DNA from: Myxococcota bacterium
GTDB taxonomy: Bacteria > Myxococcota_A > Polyangia > JAAYKL01
Direction: 5' to 3'
DNA length: 42,819 bases
Assembly (NCBI GenBank): GCA_030065855.1
Contig: JASJCT010000064.1
Location: 1-42,819 of the forward strand
Below the pieces are notes generated by a model. It was not told the DNA's origin. It saw only the letters and a list, made by a program, of their open reading frames with translations, and did no database searches. Within the stretch, counting starts at the first letter, position 1. Each line of letters starts with the position of its first letter. Made by a program: the position numbers and the translations under genes. This document shows positions 35,281-42,819 of this stretch, one piece after another.

Positions 35281-35589
35281 TTACTGAAACACCTTCAGGA
35301 TGCGCTTGACGAGCGAATTGTCCTCGGTTTCGAGGATCGTCTCCAACTCACCAGCGTCCAACCAGATACCCGCGCAGGATGTGCACTTGTCGATATGTAC
35401 CTCGCGATATGCGATCTCCACGAGATCACCGCCACACTTTGGACAGTGCATGTAGTGAAGCGCTTGGCGCTCTTTTCTCTCTTTTTCCGCTTCCTGCTTT
35501 GCCTGTTCCTCTGCCAGTGCTTTCAAGCGCTCGTACTCTTTTCGAGCAAAATATTCCTCTTCTTTGTCACTCGGTTTCTGCAACGTCAT
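35281..35589 (-). CDS. TFIIB-type zinc-ribbon protein
   Basis: 102 residues. The N-terminal half is a charged helix/coiled coil (YFARKEYERLKALAEEQAKQ). The C-terminal half has a zinc ribbon C-P-K-C-G-G ... C-T-S-C-A-G-I-W-L-D-A-G-E-L, the zf-TFIIB pattern. The family is common in bacteria with no firm function; it may regulate or bind nucleic acid. It is the third gene on the minus strand after dnaJ and the cyclic-nucleotide-binding protein, 30 bases downstream. Confidence 0.8.
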   Translation of the reverse strand: MTLQKPSDKEEEYFARKEYERLKALAEEQAKQEAEKERKERQALHYMHCPKCGGDLVEIAYREVHIDKCTSCAGIWLDAGELETILETEDNSLVKRILKVFQ

Positions 35590-35619
35590 GGTACCGTTCC
35601 TTTCGTATTTAATGATTAA

Positions 35620-36927
35620 CTACATCAATACTAAGTCATCTACTGCTGCAGCCGGGCTCGCCAGAATCGATCTGTTCTTTTCTTCTCGCTCGACCGCAAT
35701 ATCAAACGCGCCTTTAAGCAACTCCGGATACATTTGGGTAGCCTCGTGAAAGGCATCGGTGGACAGCACCAACACAGCCGTGTCCTCCTCGGCAATCACC
35801 GTTGCTGTAGAGGGGCGCTGCATCAACAGGGACATCTCCCCAAAGACATCCCCCGGCCCGAGGCGGGCCAGGACTATCTTTTCGCCTGCGTCCTCTTTTA
35901 CAACGCCAGCAGAGCCGGAAACGACCAAAAACAGGCCCTTGGATGGGTCACCTTCCCTGATAATGACGCGCTTTGCCTTGTAGTAATCCGTATCGAACAA
36001 GGCAATGACATCTGGCCTGCTCGCCACTGGCACAGGGGACAGCACCGGAGACGTTCGCATCAGGTTCTCGAGCATGCGAGCGTGGCAAAACGCTACGAGA
36101 ACGTTCCCGATCTCTGGATTCCTGCTGGCAAGAGCCTCCATTTTTGCCCGTTCCACAAAGAGAACAACAGTGCGCTCAGCAGCAATGACCGCGGCTGCGC
36201 GAGGCGCGCGGGCAACAATCGACATTTCCCCGAGAAATGCCCCAGGACCGAGTTTGGCCAGTTCATTGGAGGCGTCACTATCCATTGAATGTCTCATCAC
36301 CCGGACATGTCCCTCGGCGATCAGGTAAAAGCCGTCGCCAGGCGTATCTTGCTCGATGATCACCTCGCCGGGCTCAAACACCTGCCGCCAGAAAGTATCG
36401 ATAAACATCACAACTTCTTCAGCTGACAGTGAAGATATCAGCGGGATAAACGGCAGCGGCCCTTCTTTGTTGATAAACGCAATTGAGTCTGCCCATGCCA
36501 CTGCCATGGCAGCTTGGGCCTTATCGACAAGCGCATCCCTGCCTTGGCTGGGATCCCAGGAAGATACCGGCACTAAGGAGGGCAACGGCGGCGGAGCCAT
36601 TTCCGCTTCTGTGAGGCGCTCGCTCCCGGCGCTGTACATCTTTGCAAACCCAGCGACAAGGTCGTCGGTCTCTCCACCCAAGTCTTCGATTTCCTTTAGA
36701 AGCGATAGCGCCAATACGGGACGTCTGTCCTCGGCCACTGCCAAGGCCACCCCCCTCAAATTCTTCATCGCGTTCTCGGCTTCGCCGAGCCCGTATAGTG
36801 CGCGGGCAGTGTGATACCAAGCTGTCAGATCCGACGTATTAGCGGCCAACATGGGTCCAGCCTCACAGAGTGCGCCGAAATAATCACCGGTATGTAACCG
36901 CTCTAAAATCGACTTGTGCGTACACAT
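35620..36927 (-). CDS. Protein with two cyclic-nucleotide-binding domains
   Basis: 435 residues from ATG 36927, six bases after AAAGGAG; an upstream in-frame ATG at 37026 overlaps dnaJ and is less likely. The N-terminal about 110 residues are helical TPR-like (MKNLRGVALAVAEDRRPVLA). Two cNMP-binding beta-barrels follow, each with the phosphate-binding cassette: FLGEMSIVARAPRAAAV and VFGEMSLLMQRPSTATV. The first keeps the P-R-A pattern of cAMP binders; the second has S in place of the Arg, which may alter or abolish binding. No output domain is fused, so it probably works as a regulatory adaptor. It lies 37 bases after dnaJ. Confidence 0.85.
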   Translation of the reverse strand: MCTHKSILERLHTGDYFGALCEAGPMLAANTSDLTAWYHTARALYGLGEAENAMKNLRGVALAVAEDRRPVLALSLLKEIEDLGGETDDLVAGFAKMYSAGSERLTEAEMAPPPLPSLVPVSSWDPSQGRDALVDKAQAAMAVAWADSIAFINKEGPLPFIPLISSLSAEEVVMFIDTFWRQVFEPGEVIIEQDTPGDGFYLIAEGHVRVMRHSMDSDASNELAKLGPGAFLGEMSIVARAPRAAAVIAAERTVVLFVERAKMEALASRNPEIGNVLVAFCHARMLENLMRTSPVLSPVPVASRPDVIALFDTDYYKAKRVIIREGDPSKGLFLVVSGSAGVVKEDAGEKIVLARLGPGDVFGEMSLLMQRPSTATVIAEEDTAVLVLSTDAFHEATQMYPELLKGAFDIAVEREEKNRSILASPAAAVDDLVLM

Positions 36928-36964
36928 CCTGGACTCCTTTGGCATTGCCTGTGTTGCCTGAGTA

Positions 36965-38035
36965 TTATGCCTCGCGTTCAGCGCGAATATCTTCGAGTTC
37001 CTGCAGTAATTCGCGTTCCCTATCATTTGGATGTTGGGGCAATGTTACGTGCACGGTAACAATTAAATCCCCGGAGCCTGATCGACCGATATACGGCACG
37101 CCCTTTCCGGATATGCTAATCTCCTCCCCTGGCTGGATACCTGGCGGCAGATCAGTGTGGCAGACCTCCCCTGGAAGTTCAACTTCAATGCGTTGCCCCA
37201 AAATCGCCTGGGTATAGGGCACTGTCACAGCATACCTCAGATCATTGCCATCCCGTTCCAGTTTTTCGTGCGGTTCGACTTCTACGAAAATATAGAGATC
37301 ACCGGGTTCTCCGCCAGTCTCTGGGTGCTCTCCTTCACCAGCAAGGCGCAGCCGCATCCCAGTCCCGATGCCCGCCGGTACGGTTGCTGTTACGGACCGT
37401 TTAAACGGTGCGCATCCAGTGCCGTGACAGGTAGGACATTGGGAGGGAATCCATGTACCGCGACCGCGGCAGGCCGGGCAGGTGGTAGATAACGTCATAA
37501 ATCCCGAACGCTGGACAACTTGACCTTGCCCACTGCAGGTGGTGCAGATTTCCGGTTGGGTTCCTGGGGCTGCCCCCACCCCATCGCATGCCTGACATCG
37601 CCGCAACTGTTCGACTTCTATCAATTTTTTTGCGCCGCTCATGGACTCCTCAAACGTCAATTTGAGGTTGTAGCGCAAATCCGCCCCCCTTGCGGGCCGC
37701 GAAGGTCTGGAGTGTCGCCGACCGCGAAAGATATCACCGCCAAAGAACTCGGAAAAAATATCACCAAAGGAAGAAAATATATCCTCTACGCCCGTGAATC
37801 CTGTCTGTCCATGCAGTCCCTCATGGCCAAACCGGTCGTATATCTCCCGCTTTTCAGGATTGCTGAGCACGTCGTATGCCTCGGCAGCTTCTTTGAATTT
37901 GTCTTCGGCTGCTGTGTCGTCGGGGTTGCGATCCGGATGCAGGGTCATGGCCAAGCGGCGATACGCTTGCTTGATTTCCTTTGCACTAGCATCCCGTGAA
38001 ATCCCGAGTATTTCGTAATAGTCTCGTTTGGTCAT
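36965..38035 (-). CDS. dnaJ: Chaperone DnaJ
   Basis: 356 residues with the full type I DnaJ layout. J domain at 5-70 with H33-P-D35, Gly/Phe region about 70-120, zinc-finger domain with four CxxCxGxG-type motifs (C147/C150, C164/C167, C186/C189, C200/C203), then the substrate-binding beta domains ending about 345. It stimulates DnaK ATPase and binds unfolded protein. dnaK and grpE are not adjacent here, so this may be an extra or unlinked copy. It leads a three-gene run with the cNMP-binding and zinc-ribbon proteins. Confidence 0.95.
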   Translation of the reverse strand: MTKRDYYEILGISRDASAKEIKQAYRRLAMTLHPDRNPDDTAAEDKFKEAAEAYDVLSNPEKREIYDRFGHEGLHGQTGFTGVEDIFSSFGDIFSEFFGGDIFRGRRHSRPSRPARGADLRYNLKLTFEESMSGAKKLIEVEQLRRCQACDGVGAAPGTQPEICTTCSGQGQVVQRSGFMTLSTTCPACRGRGTWIPSQCPTCHGTGCAPFKRSVTATVPAGIGTGMRLRLAGEGEHPETGGEPGDLYIFVEVEPHEKLERDGNDLRYAVTVPYTQAILGQRIEVELPGEVCHTDLPPGIQPGEEISISGKGVPYIGRSGSGDLIVTVHVTLPQHPNDRERELLQELEDIRAEREA

Positions 38036-38056
38036 TGTCTCCCAATAGGCAGTCTT

Positions 38057-38084
38057 TTGATAATTATGATATAAAAAAAGTCAA
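38057..38084 (-). promoter_or_regulatory. Putative sigma70-type promoter for dnaJ
   Basis: On the minus strand, -35 TTGACT (38084-38079) and -10 TATCAA (38062-38057) are separated by 16 bases, about 20 bases before the dnaJ start. The region between is AT-rich. No CIRCE or heat-shock sigma32 pattern was seen. Confidence 0.4.
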
Positions 38085-38161
38085 GCGATTGTTGGGAATT
38101 CTGCGATTTGGTCATAGAGCCATTGACCATCTCAAAAAGCCCGACTAAACTCGACACAGAA

Positions 38162-38455
38162 ATGAAAACATCGCGTATCACGGTTGCCGGCCGGACCTTT
38201 CAAATTCGGTCCGATGCCGATGAGCAATACCTCAACAATCTTTCAAAGATTGTTACAGAACGCTTTCATGTTATTAGAAAAAGTGGCGCACGCCCGGATC
38301 AGGACTTTAAAGCCATGGCAATGGTGGCCATTGGCCTGCTCGATGAACTCACCGCTTCGAATAAGCGATACCAGTCCATGCGGGAAGGTGCCAGCCGGTT
38401 CGCAACCCATATGATAAAAAAGATTGATGAGCTCTTAGCAAATGCATCCAAATAG
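38162..38455 (+). CDS. zapA: Cell division protein ZapA
   Basis: 97 residues from ATG 38162; an upstream TTG at 38108 is unlikely. The start ITVAGRTFQIRSDADEQYLN and the middle DFKAMAMVAIGLLDELTASN match ZapA: a small N-terminal beta domain followed by a long coiled-coil helix. ZapA binds and bundles FtsZ filaments. It is followed by a structured noncoding region and rny. In several proteobacteria ssrS (6S RNA) lies directly downstream of zapA. Confidence 0.88.
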   Translation: MKTSRITVAGRTFQIRSDADEQYLNNLSKIVTERFHVIRKSGARPDQDFKAMAMVAIGLLDELTASNKRYQSMREGASRFATHMIKKIDELLANASK

Positions 38456-38507
38456 ATTGCCCTTACTTGCCTTTTTTAACAGTTGGTTATAGAAGACTAA
38501 CTGGTAA

Positions 38508-38748
38508 CCATTCGCCGGAAGCGGGGAATGTAGAGATAGATTTCGGGTAGCTAGGCCCACGTCTGCCACCAAAAAAATACCGAGCATCGGTTTTGGAACT
38601 GGTCGGCAGGATTAAATAATGTCGTCCCATGTCTCGAGCCTCTGGTATGGCTTGAGCAATGTTTTCAGTGGGGACGTATACATACCGTGGTGCACCTTCT
38701 GTTTCGGGCTCTCGAAATCCATATCTCCCGCATTGTGACGCCGGATGG
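38508..38748 (+). ncRNA. Structured RNA candidate between zapA and rny (6S-like or rny leader)
   Basis: The 396 bases between zapA and rny hold no supported gene but fold well. Closing helices: CCAT/ATGG, CCGG/CCGG, AATG/CATT, GAGATA/TATCTC and GATTTCG/CGAAATC (5' parts at 38508-38545, 3' parts at 38713-38748). Inside are CCACG/CGTGG, a hairpin CTGCC...GGCAG containing CCAAAA...TTTTGG and CCGA/TCGG, and a hairpin CGTCCC...GGGACG containing CTCGAGCC/GGCTTGAG. The last has a G-U wobble that pairs only on the plus strand. A weak promoter (TTGCCT 38467-38472, TATAGA 38488-38493, 15-base spacer) fits a start near 38500. The inner 194 bases match 6S length and synteny, but the branching is unlike canonical 6S. 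Confidence 0.5.
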
Positions 38749-38771
38749 ATATATTGCCCATTGCGGTAGTA

Positions 38772-38797
38772 AAGTAAGTATATTCGAGTACTTACTT
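38772..38797. promoter_or_regulatory. Perfect 9-bp dyad upstream of rny
   Basis: AAGTAAGTA (38772-38780), spacer TATTCGAG, TACTTACTT (38789-38797). It lies 54 bases before the rny start, after the structured region. An operator for a dimeric regulator or an RNA hairpin are both possible; no T-run follows directly. Confidence 0.45.
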
Positions 38798-38851
38798 CTG
38801 TATTTTGCAGTGCACGTCGCCGTGGGAGCATATATCCGGGAGTACAGATAA

Positions 38852-40423
38852 ATGGAAATCATCATTATTATCATCGCGGCTATCCTGATTGCGGCCGCCT
38901 TTTTCGCCGGACATTTTCTGGCCAGAAAAGCGGTGACCTCAAAGGGCATCCGGGAGGCCAAAATCCTTCGCAGGGAAGCAGAAGATGTTTTGCGCACCGC
39001 CAAAAACGACGCACAAAACCTCGTCAAAGATGGGGAAATTGCAGCCAGAGAGGAAAAAATCACCGCCCTGGCTCAGGTCGAAAAGGAAGCCAAACAGATC
39101 AAGATAGAGGCAAAGCGCAACGATGATCGGTTTCGCCAGCGGGAGGAGGTTCTAGAAAAGAAAAAGGACGTCATCACCAGCAAGGAAATCGAGCTTTCCA
39201 AACACGAAGCCAGGCTGGAGCGCCTGGAGCGAGAGATGTCGAGCAAGGAACGCAAGATCGAGCGACAACTCGAAGACGCGCGGCAATTGGTCGAACGCAA
39301 GGCAGGTATGACGCGAGATGAGGCGAAAAAGGAACTTATCGGTCAGATTGCCGATGATGCAAAGCGCTCGGCAGCGATTCGCGTCAAGCAGATTGAAGAC
39401 GAAGCAAAAGAGGAAGCCGACAACCGGGCCAAGCGAATTGTAGGCATTGCAATACAGCGCTACGCAGGGGAACACGTTCAAGAGCGGGCTGTATCTGTTG
39501 TCCACTTGCCCTCTGATGACATGAAGGGGCGGATTATCGGTCGTGAAGGACGCAACATCAGGGCCCTGGAAGCTGCCACGGGTATCGACTTGATTGTAGA
39601 CGATACGCCCGAGACTGTGGTTGTGTCTGGATTTGATCCAATTCGCCGCGAAGTTGCGCGGATATCCCTAGAAAAGTTACTACAAGACGGCCGCATCCAC
39701 CCCACCCGCATCGAAGATATTGTCGCCAAGGCTCAGGTCGAAGTCGAAAAATCCGTAAAAGAAGCTGGGGAACAGGCCATTTTAGAGCTGGGATTGGCCC
39801 GGGTTCACCCAGAGATTGTCAAGCTCCTGGGACGCTTGAAATACCGATATAGCTATGCCCAAAATGTGCTTCGCCATTCAGTGGAGTGCGGATTTATCGC
39901 TGGATTGATGGCTGCTGAGCTCAATCTAAACGCAAGAAAAGCGAGGCGTGCCGGCCTGTTTCACGACATCGGAAAAGCAGTGAGCCACGAGCAAGAGGGA
40001 TCCCATGCACTGGTGGGTGCCCGGTTTGCCAAGAAGCACGGAGAAGAACCTATCATCGTCAACGCCATTGCCTCCCACCACGAAGAAGAAGCGCCCACGA
40101 GCATCCTCGCACACCTGGTCTCTGCGGCTGATGCCCTATCTGGCGCCCGTCCTGGGGCGCGGCGTGAAATGCTCGAATCCTATGTCAAGCGCTTAGAAAA
40201 ACTAGAGCAAATCTGTACGAGTTTCGAAGGGGTGGAAAAATCATATGCAATCCAAGCTGGCCGCGAGGTCCGCGTACTAGTGGAACACGACAAAATCGCA
40301 GATCCCGAGGCCATTGTTTTGGCCAGGGATATCGCTGCGCGAATCGAAAACGAACTGACCTATCCCGGACAAATTCGGGTTACCGTGATTCGGGAGACCC
40401 GGGCCGTGGCTGTGGCAAAGTGA
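38852..40423 (+). CDS. rny: Ribonuclease Y
   Basis: 523 residues. N-terminal membrane helix (2-20), long coiled coil (about 28-190), KH domain with G226-R-I-I-G-R-E-G-R-N-I-R237, and HD domain with H342 and H371-D372 (FHDIGKAV). This is the complete RNase Y architecture; the enzyme is a membrane-bound endoribonuclease that starts decay of 5'-monophosphate RNA. GGGAG lies nine bases upstream of the ATG. The long, structured leader suggests post-transcriptional control. It is followed after three bases by ymdB. Confidence 0.96.
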   Translation: MEIIIIIIAAILIAAAFFAGHFLARKAVTSKGIREAKILRREAEDVLRTAKNDAQNLVKDGEIAAREEKITALAQVEKEAKQIKIEAKRNDDRFRQREEVLEKKKDVITSKEIELSKHEARLERLEREMSSKERKIERQLEDARQLVERKAGMTRDEAKKELIGQIADDAKRSAAIRVKQIEDEAKEEADNRAKRIVGIAIQRYAGEHVQERAVSVVHLPSDDMKGRIIGREGRNIRALEAATGIDLIVDDTPETVVVSGFDPIRREVARISLEKLLQDGRIHPTRIEDIVAKAQVEVEKSVKEAGEQAILELGLARVHPEIVKLLGRLKYRYSYAQNVLRHSVECGFIAGLMAAELNLNARKARRAGLFHDIGKAVSHEQEGSHALVGARFAKKHGEEPIIVNAIASHHEEEAPTSILAHLVSAADALSGARPGARREMLESYVKRLEKLEQICTSFEGVEKSYAIQAGREVRVLVEHDKIADPEAIVLARDIAARIENELTYPGQIRVTVIRETRAVAVAK

Positions 40424-40426
40424 GCT

Positions 40427-41215
40427 GTGGGAACTGTATCAATATTATTGATCGGAGATATTGCGGGTAAGCCGGGGATGCGCACCCTAAGCCGGGTACT
40501 TCCCAAAGTGATCAGAGAGCAGGCAATTGATTTCGTCGTTGCGAACGGGGAAAACGCGGCTCAGGGCGTGGGCATCACCCCGAACCTGGCAGATAGCATT
40601 TTAGATGCCGGGGTTCATTGTGTCACAACGGGGAACCACGTGTGGCGCCACCGTGAAATCAGAGACTATATCGACCGTGAGCCCCGCCTGCTCAGGCCGC
40701 TCAACTTTCCAGAAATCCAGCCAGGAAGCGGCATCGGTCAATACGAAACAGCTGCTGGGATCTCGGTCGGCGTCATCAATTTAGCAGGCCGTGTCTTCAT
40801 GGACCCGGCTAATAATCCATTTACCACAGCAGACACCGCCCTCACCGACCTAGCCCATTGCACTATCAAGCTGGTGGATTTTCACGCTGAAGCCACAAGT
40901 GAAAAGCGCGCCATGGGGTTTTATCTCGACGGCCGAGTAACGTGCATTGTTGGCACCCACACCCATGTACAGACCGCTGATGAACAAATCCTGCCCCAGG
41001 GCACAGCATACATTACCGACATGGGCATGACCGGTCCCCACGATTCGATCATTGGCATGCGCAAGGACCTGGTGTTGAACCGTTTTGTCACAGGCCTGCC
41101 CAACCCCTTCAGACTCTCCAACGACGGCGTGAGATTTCAAGCAGTGCAAGTCGAGGCAAATACCGAGACCGGCAGCGCCAATACCATCAAAAGATTAGAC
41201 ATCCCGGCCGATTAA
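40427..41215 (+). CDS. ymdB: YmdB-type metallophosphoesterase (TIGR00282 family)
   Basis: 262 residues starting at GTG 40427. Motifs: LLIGDIAGKPG (first metal Asp), VANGENAAQGVGI (N/E metal site), TTGNHVWRHREI (GNH), and later GTHTHVQTADE and TDMGMTGPHDS (His ligands). Members such as B. subtilis YmdB are cyclic-nucleotide phosphodiesterases that affect colony and biofilm behaviour; the gene sits next to rny in Bacillus as well, which supports the assignment. Translation is probably coupled to rny. Its stop overlaps the convergent DUF2520 stop by four bases. Confidence 0.93.
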   Translation: MGTVSILLIGDIAGKPGMRTLSRVLPKVIREQAIDFVVANGENAAQGVGITPNLADSILDAGVHCVTTGNHVWRHREIRDYIDREPRLLRPLNFPEIQPGSGIGQYETAAGISVGVINLAGRVFMDPANNPFTTADTALTDLAHCTIKLVDFHAEATSEKRAMGFYLDGRVTCIVGTHTHVQTADEQILPQGTAYITDMGMTGPHDSIIGMRKDLVLNRFVTGLPNPFRLSNDGVRFQAVQVEANTETGSANTIKRLDIPAD

Positions 41216-42084
41216 GGTTTGTTGAGAAGATCCGTTTCGATCGCGTTTAGATCTATGCAGTCGCTATTATCAATGCGGCGGGTTAAGCGCACTGTGGCCA
41301 GGCCTAGGGTTCGATAGAGGTCCTGCAGCTGCTCGTCGCTCTTTAAAGCTGCCAGGTGCGCCTTGGTCGTTTCTGCATCGCCTCTTCTGATCGGTCCGCT
41401 TAAGGCACCATCGATGCTGCTTTCCCGTGCCCGGTCCAGTGCACCTCGGGCCAGGGAAAGGAGGAGCGGTTCGATATCTTCAGCCTCTGACGCATCGGTT
41501 TCAAAAGCCCGTTTTGCTTCGGCTAGTAACGCCACTATGTAGTTGCTCGCCATGACTGTGACTGCGTGATACAGGGGACGGACTGCACCTGGAATAGATA
41601 CGGTCGTCCCTCCCAATAAATCAGCCAGCCCCCTGGCAACAGCCAGACTTATGGCATCCCCGTCCACTGCATAACAGACCCCAGGGGGTATTGGTGTCAC
41701 TTGTCCTGGGGGAAACGCCCATGCTGGATGAAACGCGCCGATTGCACGAACACTGCCGACAAGGGGCTTAAGCGCGGTTGCCGGGAGCGCACCTGCCACA
41801 TGTAACCAGACTTGCGACCTATCCACGGCTTGGCTTTGTTGGGCCATCTCAGCAAGGTCACTGACTGCGCCATCTGGCACGGCAACGATGACTGTTTCTG
41901 CAGCTACCATCTCCCGCGGCAAAGCACCCCAATAGGATGCCCCGCCACAGGCCTGACCGACTGCAAGGGCTCGATGCCTATCGATGTCATATACCCCATC
42001 GACCTGCCCACCCTGTTTTACCAAAGCGACGGCAAGGGATCCACCCAGCGCACCAACTCCTGCGATGAAGATTGAACCTGTCAC
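41212..42084 (-). CDS. Rossmann-fold DUF2520-type oxidoreductase-like protein
   Basis: 290 residues. The N-terminal nucleotide-binding fold is IFIAGVGALGGSLAVAL (GxGxxG variant), with VYDIDRHRA after beta 2. AVPDGAVSDLAE, LHVAGALPATALKPL and AFHPAWAFPPG are typical of the Rossmann-like/DUF2520 family, related to 6-phosphogluconate and ketopantoate reductases. The C-terminal half is a helical DUF2520-like domain (YHAVTVMASNYIVALLAEAK). The substrate is unknown. In other bacteria such genes sit near coenzyme A or NAD genes; here it overlaps nadD by four bases (42081-42084), so it is made with NadD. Confidence 0.8.
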   Translation of the reverse strand: MTGSIFIAGVGALGGSLAVALVKQGGQVDGVYDIDRHRALAVGQACGGASYWGALPREMVAAETVIVAVPDGAVSDLAEMAQQSQAVDRSQVWLHVAGALPATALKPLVGSVRAIGAFHPAWAFPPGQVTPIPPGVCYAVDGDAISLAVARGLADLLGGTTVSIPGAVRPLYHAVTVMASNYIVALLAEAKRAFETDASEAEDIEPLLLSLARGALDRARESSIDGALSGPIRRGDAETTKAHLAALKSDEQLQDLYRTLGLATVRLTRRIDNSDCIDLNAIETDLLNKP

Positions 42085-42635
42085 ATTGCCCTCCTGTAAA
42101 GGCCGTGTTGGGCAATGTAATCCAAGACAGCGGCCGGCACCAAATCCAATGGCCCTTTGCCACTTCTAAGTCGCTCTCTGATGGTGGTGGCACTGGCGCC
42201 AATAGGCGCTTCTAACGCAGGTAGATCAATTGGGGGAACACCTTCCCGCGCAAGATAGATTGGCGGAGCCAGCCGAGCAATTTCATCATACCTGTGCCAC
42301 TTGTCCCGCTCATGGTAGACATCTGCACCTGCGATGAGCCGAAATGCATGATCTGGGTATGTGTCCTTGAGTGTCACTACCAAATCATAAGTGTATCCGG
42401 GTCGCGCCAAGGTCGATTCGATATCTGACACCCGCATGCCCTCCCGCCCGTTAATGAGCAATCGGCACATGGCAAGTCGCGCATCATAAGGTGCTGGGGT
42501 CTTGCCAAATCGATGGTCTCGGCAGGGAATGAACCAGACCTCGTCAGCCAGGCCAGATGAGATCACGCGATCAGCAACCCCCAAATGCCCTAAATGGGGA
42601 GGATCGAATGTACCGCCAAAAACACCGATCACCAT
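42081..42635 (-). CDS. nadD: Nicotinate-nucleotide adenylyltransferase
   Basis: 184 residues, slightly shorter than the usual 190-215. The nucleotidyltransferase signature G-G-T-F-D-P-P-H-L-G-H is at 7-17. FIPCRDHRFGKT follows the substrate loop, LIAGADVYHERDKWHRYDEI matches the LGxDxx-W-R region, and IGASATTIRERL is the ISST-x-IR equivalent. It makes deamido-NAD from nicotinate mononucleotide and ATP in NAD biosynthesis. It shares an ATGA overlap with the DUF2520 gene. Confidence 0.93.
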   Translation of the reverse strand: MVIGVFGGTFDPPHLGHLGVADRVISSGLADEVWFIPCRDHRFGKTPAPYDARLAMCRLLINGREGMRVSDIESTLARPGYTYDLVVTLKDTYPDHAFRLIAGADVYHERDKWHRYDEIARLAPPIYLAREGVPPIDLPALEAPIGASATTIRERLRSGKGPLDLVPAAVLDYIAQHGLYRRAM

Positions 42636-42661
42636 ATCTATCGCCTCCTAGAATATATTAA

Positions 42662-42819
42662 GAACCTATCTCAGTAGGCACTCCCGTCGCATGGCGCCCG
42701 ATCCACTTCGCATTGCTGCGTTACTCCTCCGCGCCTTGCCACCAGCAAGACTTGTCGTCCTGCCTTGCACTGCTCGTGTCTCAATCACCATGCTCGGTCC
42801 GGCCTACTGAGATAGGTTC
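42662..42819. mobile_element. MITE-like element with perfect 18-bp terminal inverted repeats
   Basis: GAACCTATCTCAGTAGGC (42662-42679) is the exact reverse complement of the last 18 bases, GCCTACTGAGATAGGTTC (42802-42819). The enclosed 122 bases have no coding frame I can support. Size, perfect terminal repeats and absence of a gene fit a miniature inverted-repeat transposable element moved in trans. The right flank is outside the window, so a target duplication cannot be checked. The window ends exactly at the element edge, as contigs do at multi-copy repeats. Confidence 0.7.

Noticed and set aside
38487..38831. 114-codon minus-strand frame in the zapA-rny gap
   Set aside because: No ribosome binding site, no recognisable domain, and the region's inverted pairings favour a plus-strand RNA.
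1..42819. tRNA, rRNA, prophage or CRISPR-Cas genes
   Set aside because: Nothing matching their sequence patterns was seen while reading either strand; a covariance search was not possible, so a divergent tRNA cannot be fully excluded.

Overview
The window looks like a chromosomal piece from a deltaproteobacterial / Myxococcota-type bacterium that can live without oxygen. The pointers are a large set of exported lipoproteins with Asp/Thr/Ser-rich linkers, a giant eukaryote-like Ser/Thr kinase fused to cyclase-like, ATPase and TPR regions, families frequent in that group (DUF6029 barrel, DUF4139, PEGA/TPR proteins, a Cys-rich C-terminal module), a complete Rnf complex, and a probable UGA-encoded selenocysteine protein. 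These are judgements from sequence families; no database search was run.

Layout. 1-151 is the tail of an FtsK translocase. 396-16977 is mostly an envelope/secretome block: lipoproteins, an outer-membrane barrel, a tandem pair of thioredoxin-like lipoproteins (4964-5680 with an in-frame TGA, 5715-6425 with Cys at the same position), a PEGA/TPR protein coupled to a 976-residue lipoprotein, a DUF4139 lipoprotein and a von Willebrand A lipoprotein. It is interrupted by an RNase HI / Ste24-type protease pair on the minus strand. 16978-17340 holds an inverted pair of palindromic repeats. 17341-25199 (minus strand) is rnfABCDGE followed by two exported proteins and a metallo-beta-lactamase-fold hydrolase, probably one transcript. 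25480-33119 (minus) holds the kinase, a Rossmann protein with PepD, and an SDR enzyme. 33198-33595 is a decayed nucleotidyltransferase locus. 33655-42635 is housekeeping: lnt, a zinc-ribbon protein, a double cyclic-nucleotide-binding protein, dnaJ, zapA, a structured noncoding region, rny, ymdB, a DUF2520 protein and nadD. The window ends exactly at the outer edge of a 158-bp element with perfect 18-bp terminal inverted repeats.

How the parts fit. Many products are predicted lipoproteins, and Lnt, which completes lipoprotein acylation, is encoded here too. Rnf couples ferredoxin and NAD redox to ion transport at the inner membrane. The Sec/Cys thioredoxin-like pair would be an extracytoplasmic redox system. 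Rny and YmdB are a conserved RNA-turnover neighbourhood.

The most notable observation is 4964-5680. One TGA interrupts an otherwise intact frame exactly where the adjacent paralogue has the first Cys of a CPGC motif, and a hairpin with a G-containing loop begins 11 nt after the TGA. This is best read as a UPTC selenoprotein beside its Cys homologue. The second is the roughly 240-nt region between zapA and rny, which can form a long closing helix with internal hairpins (a 6S-like or rny-leader RNA candidate).
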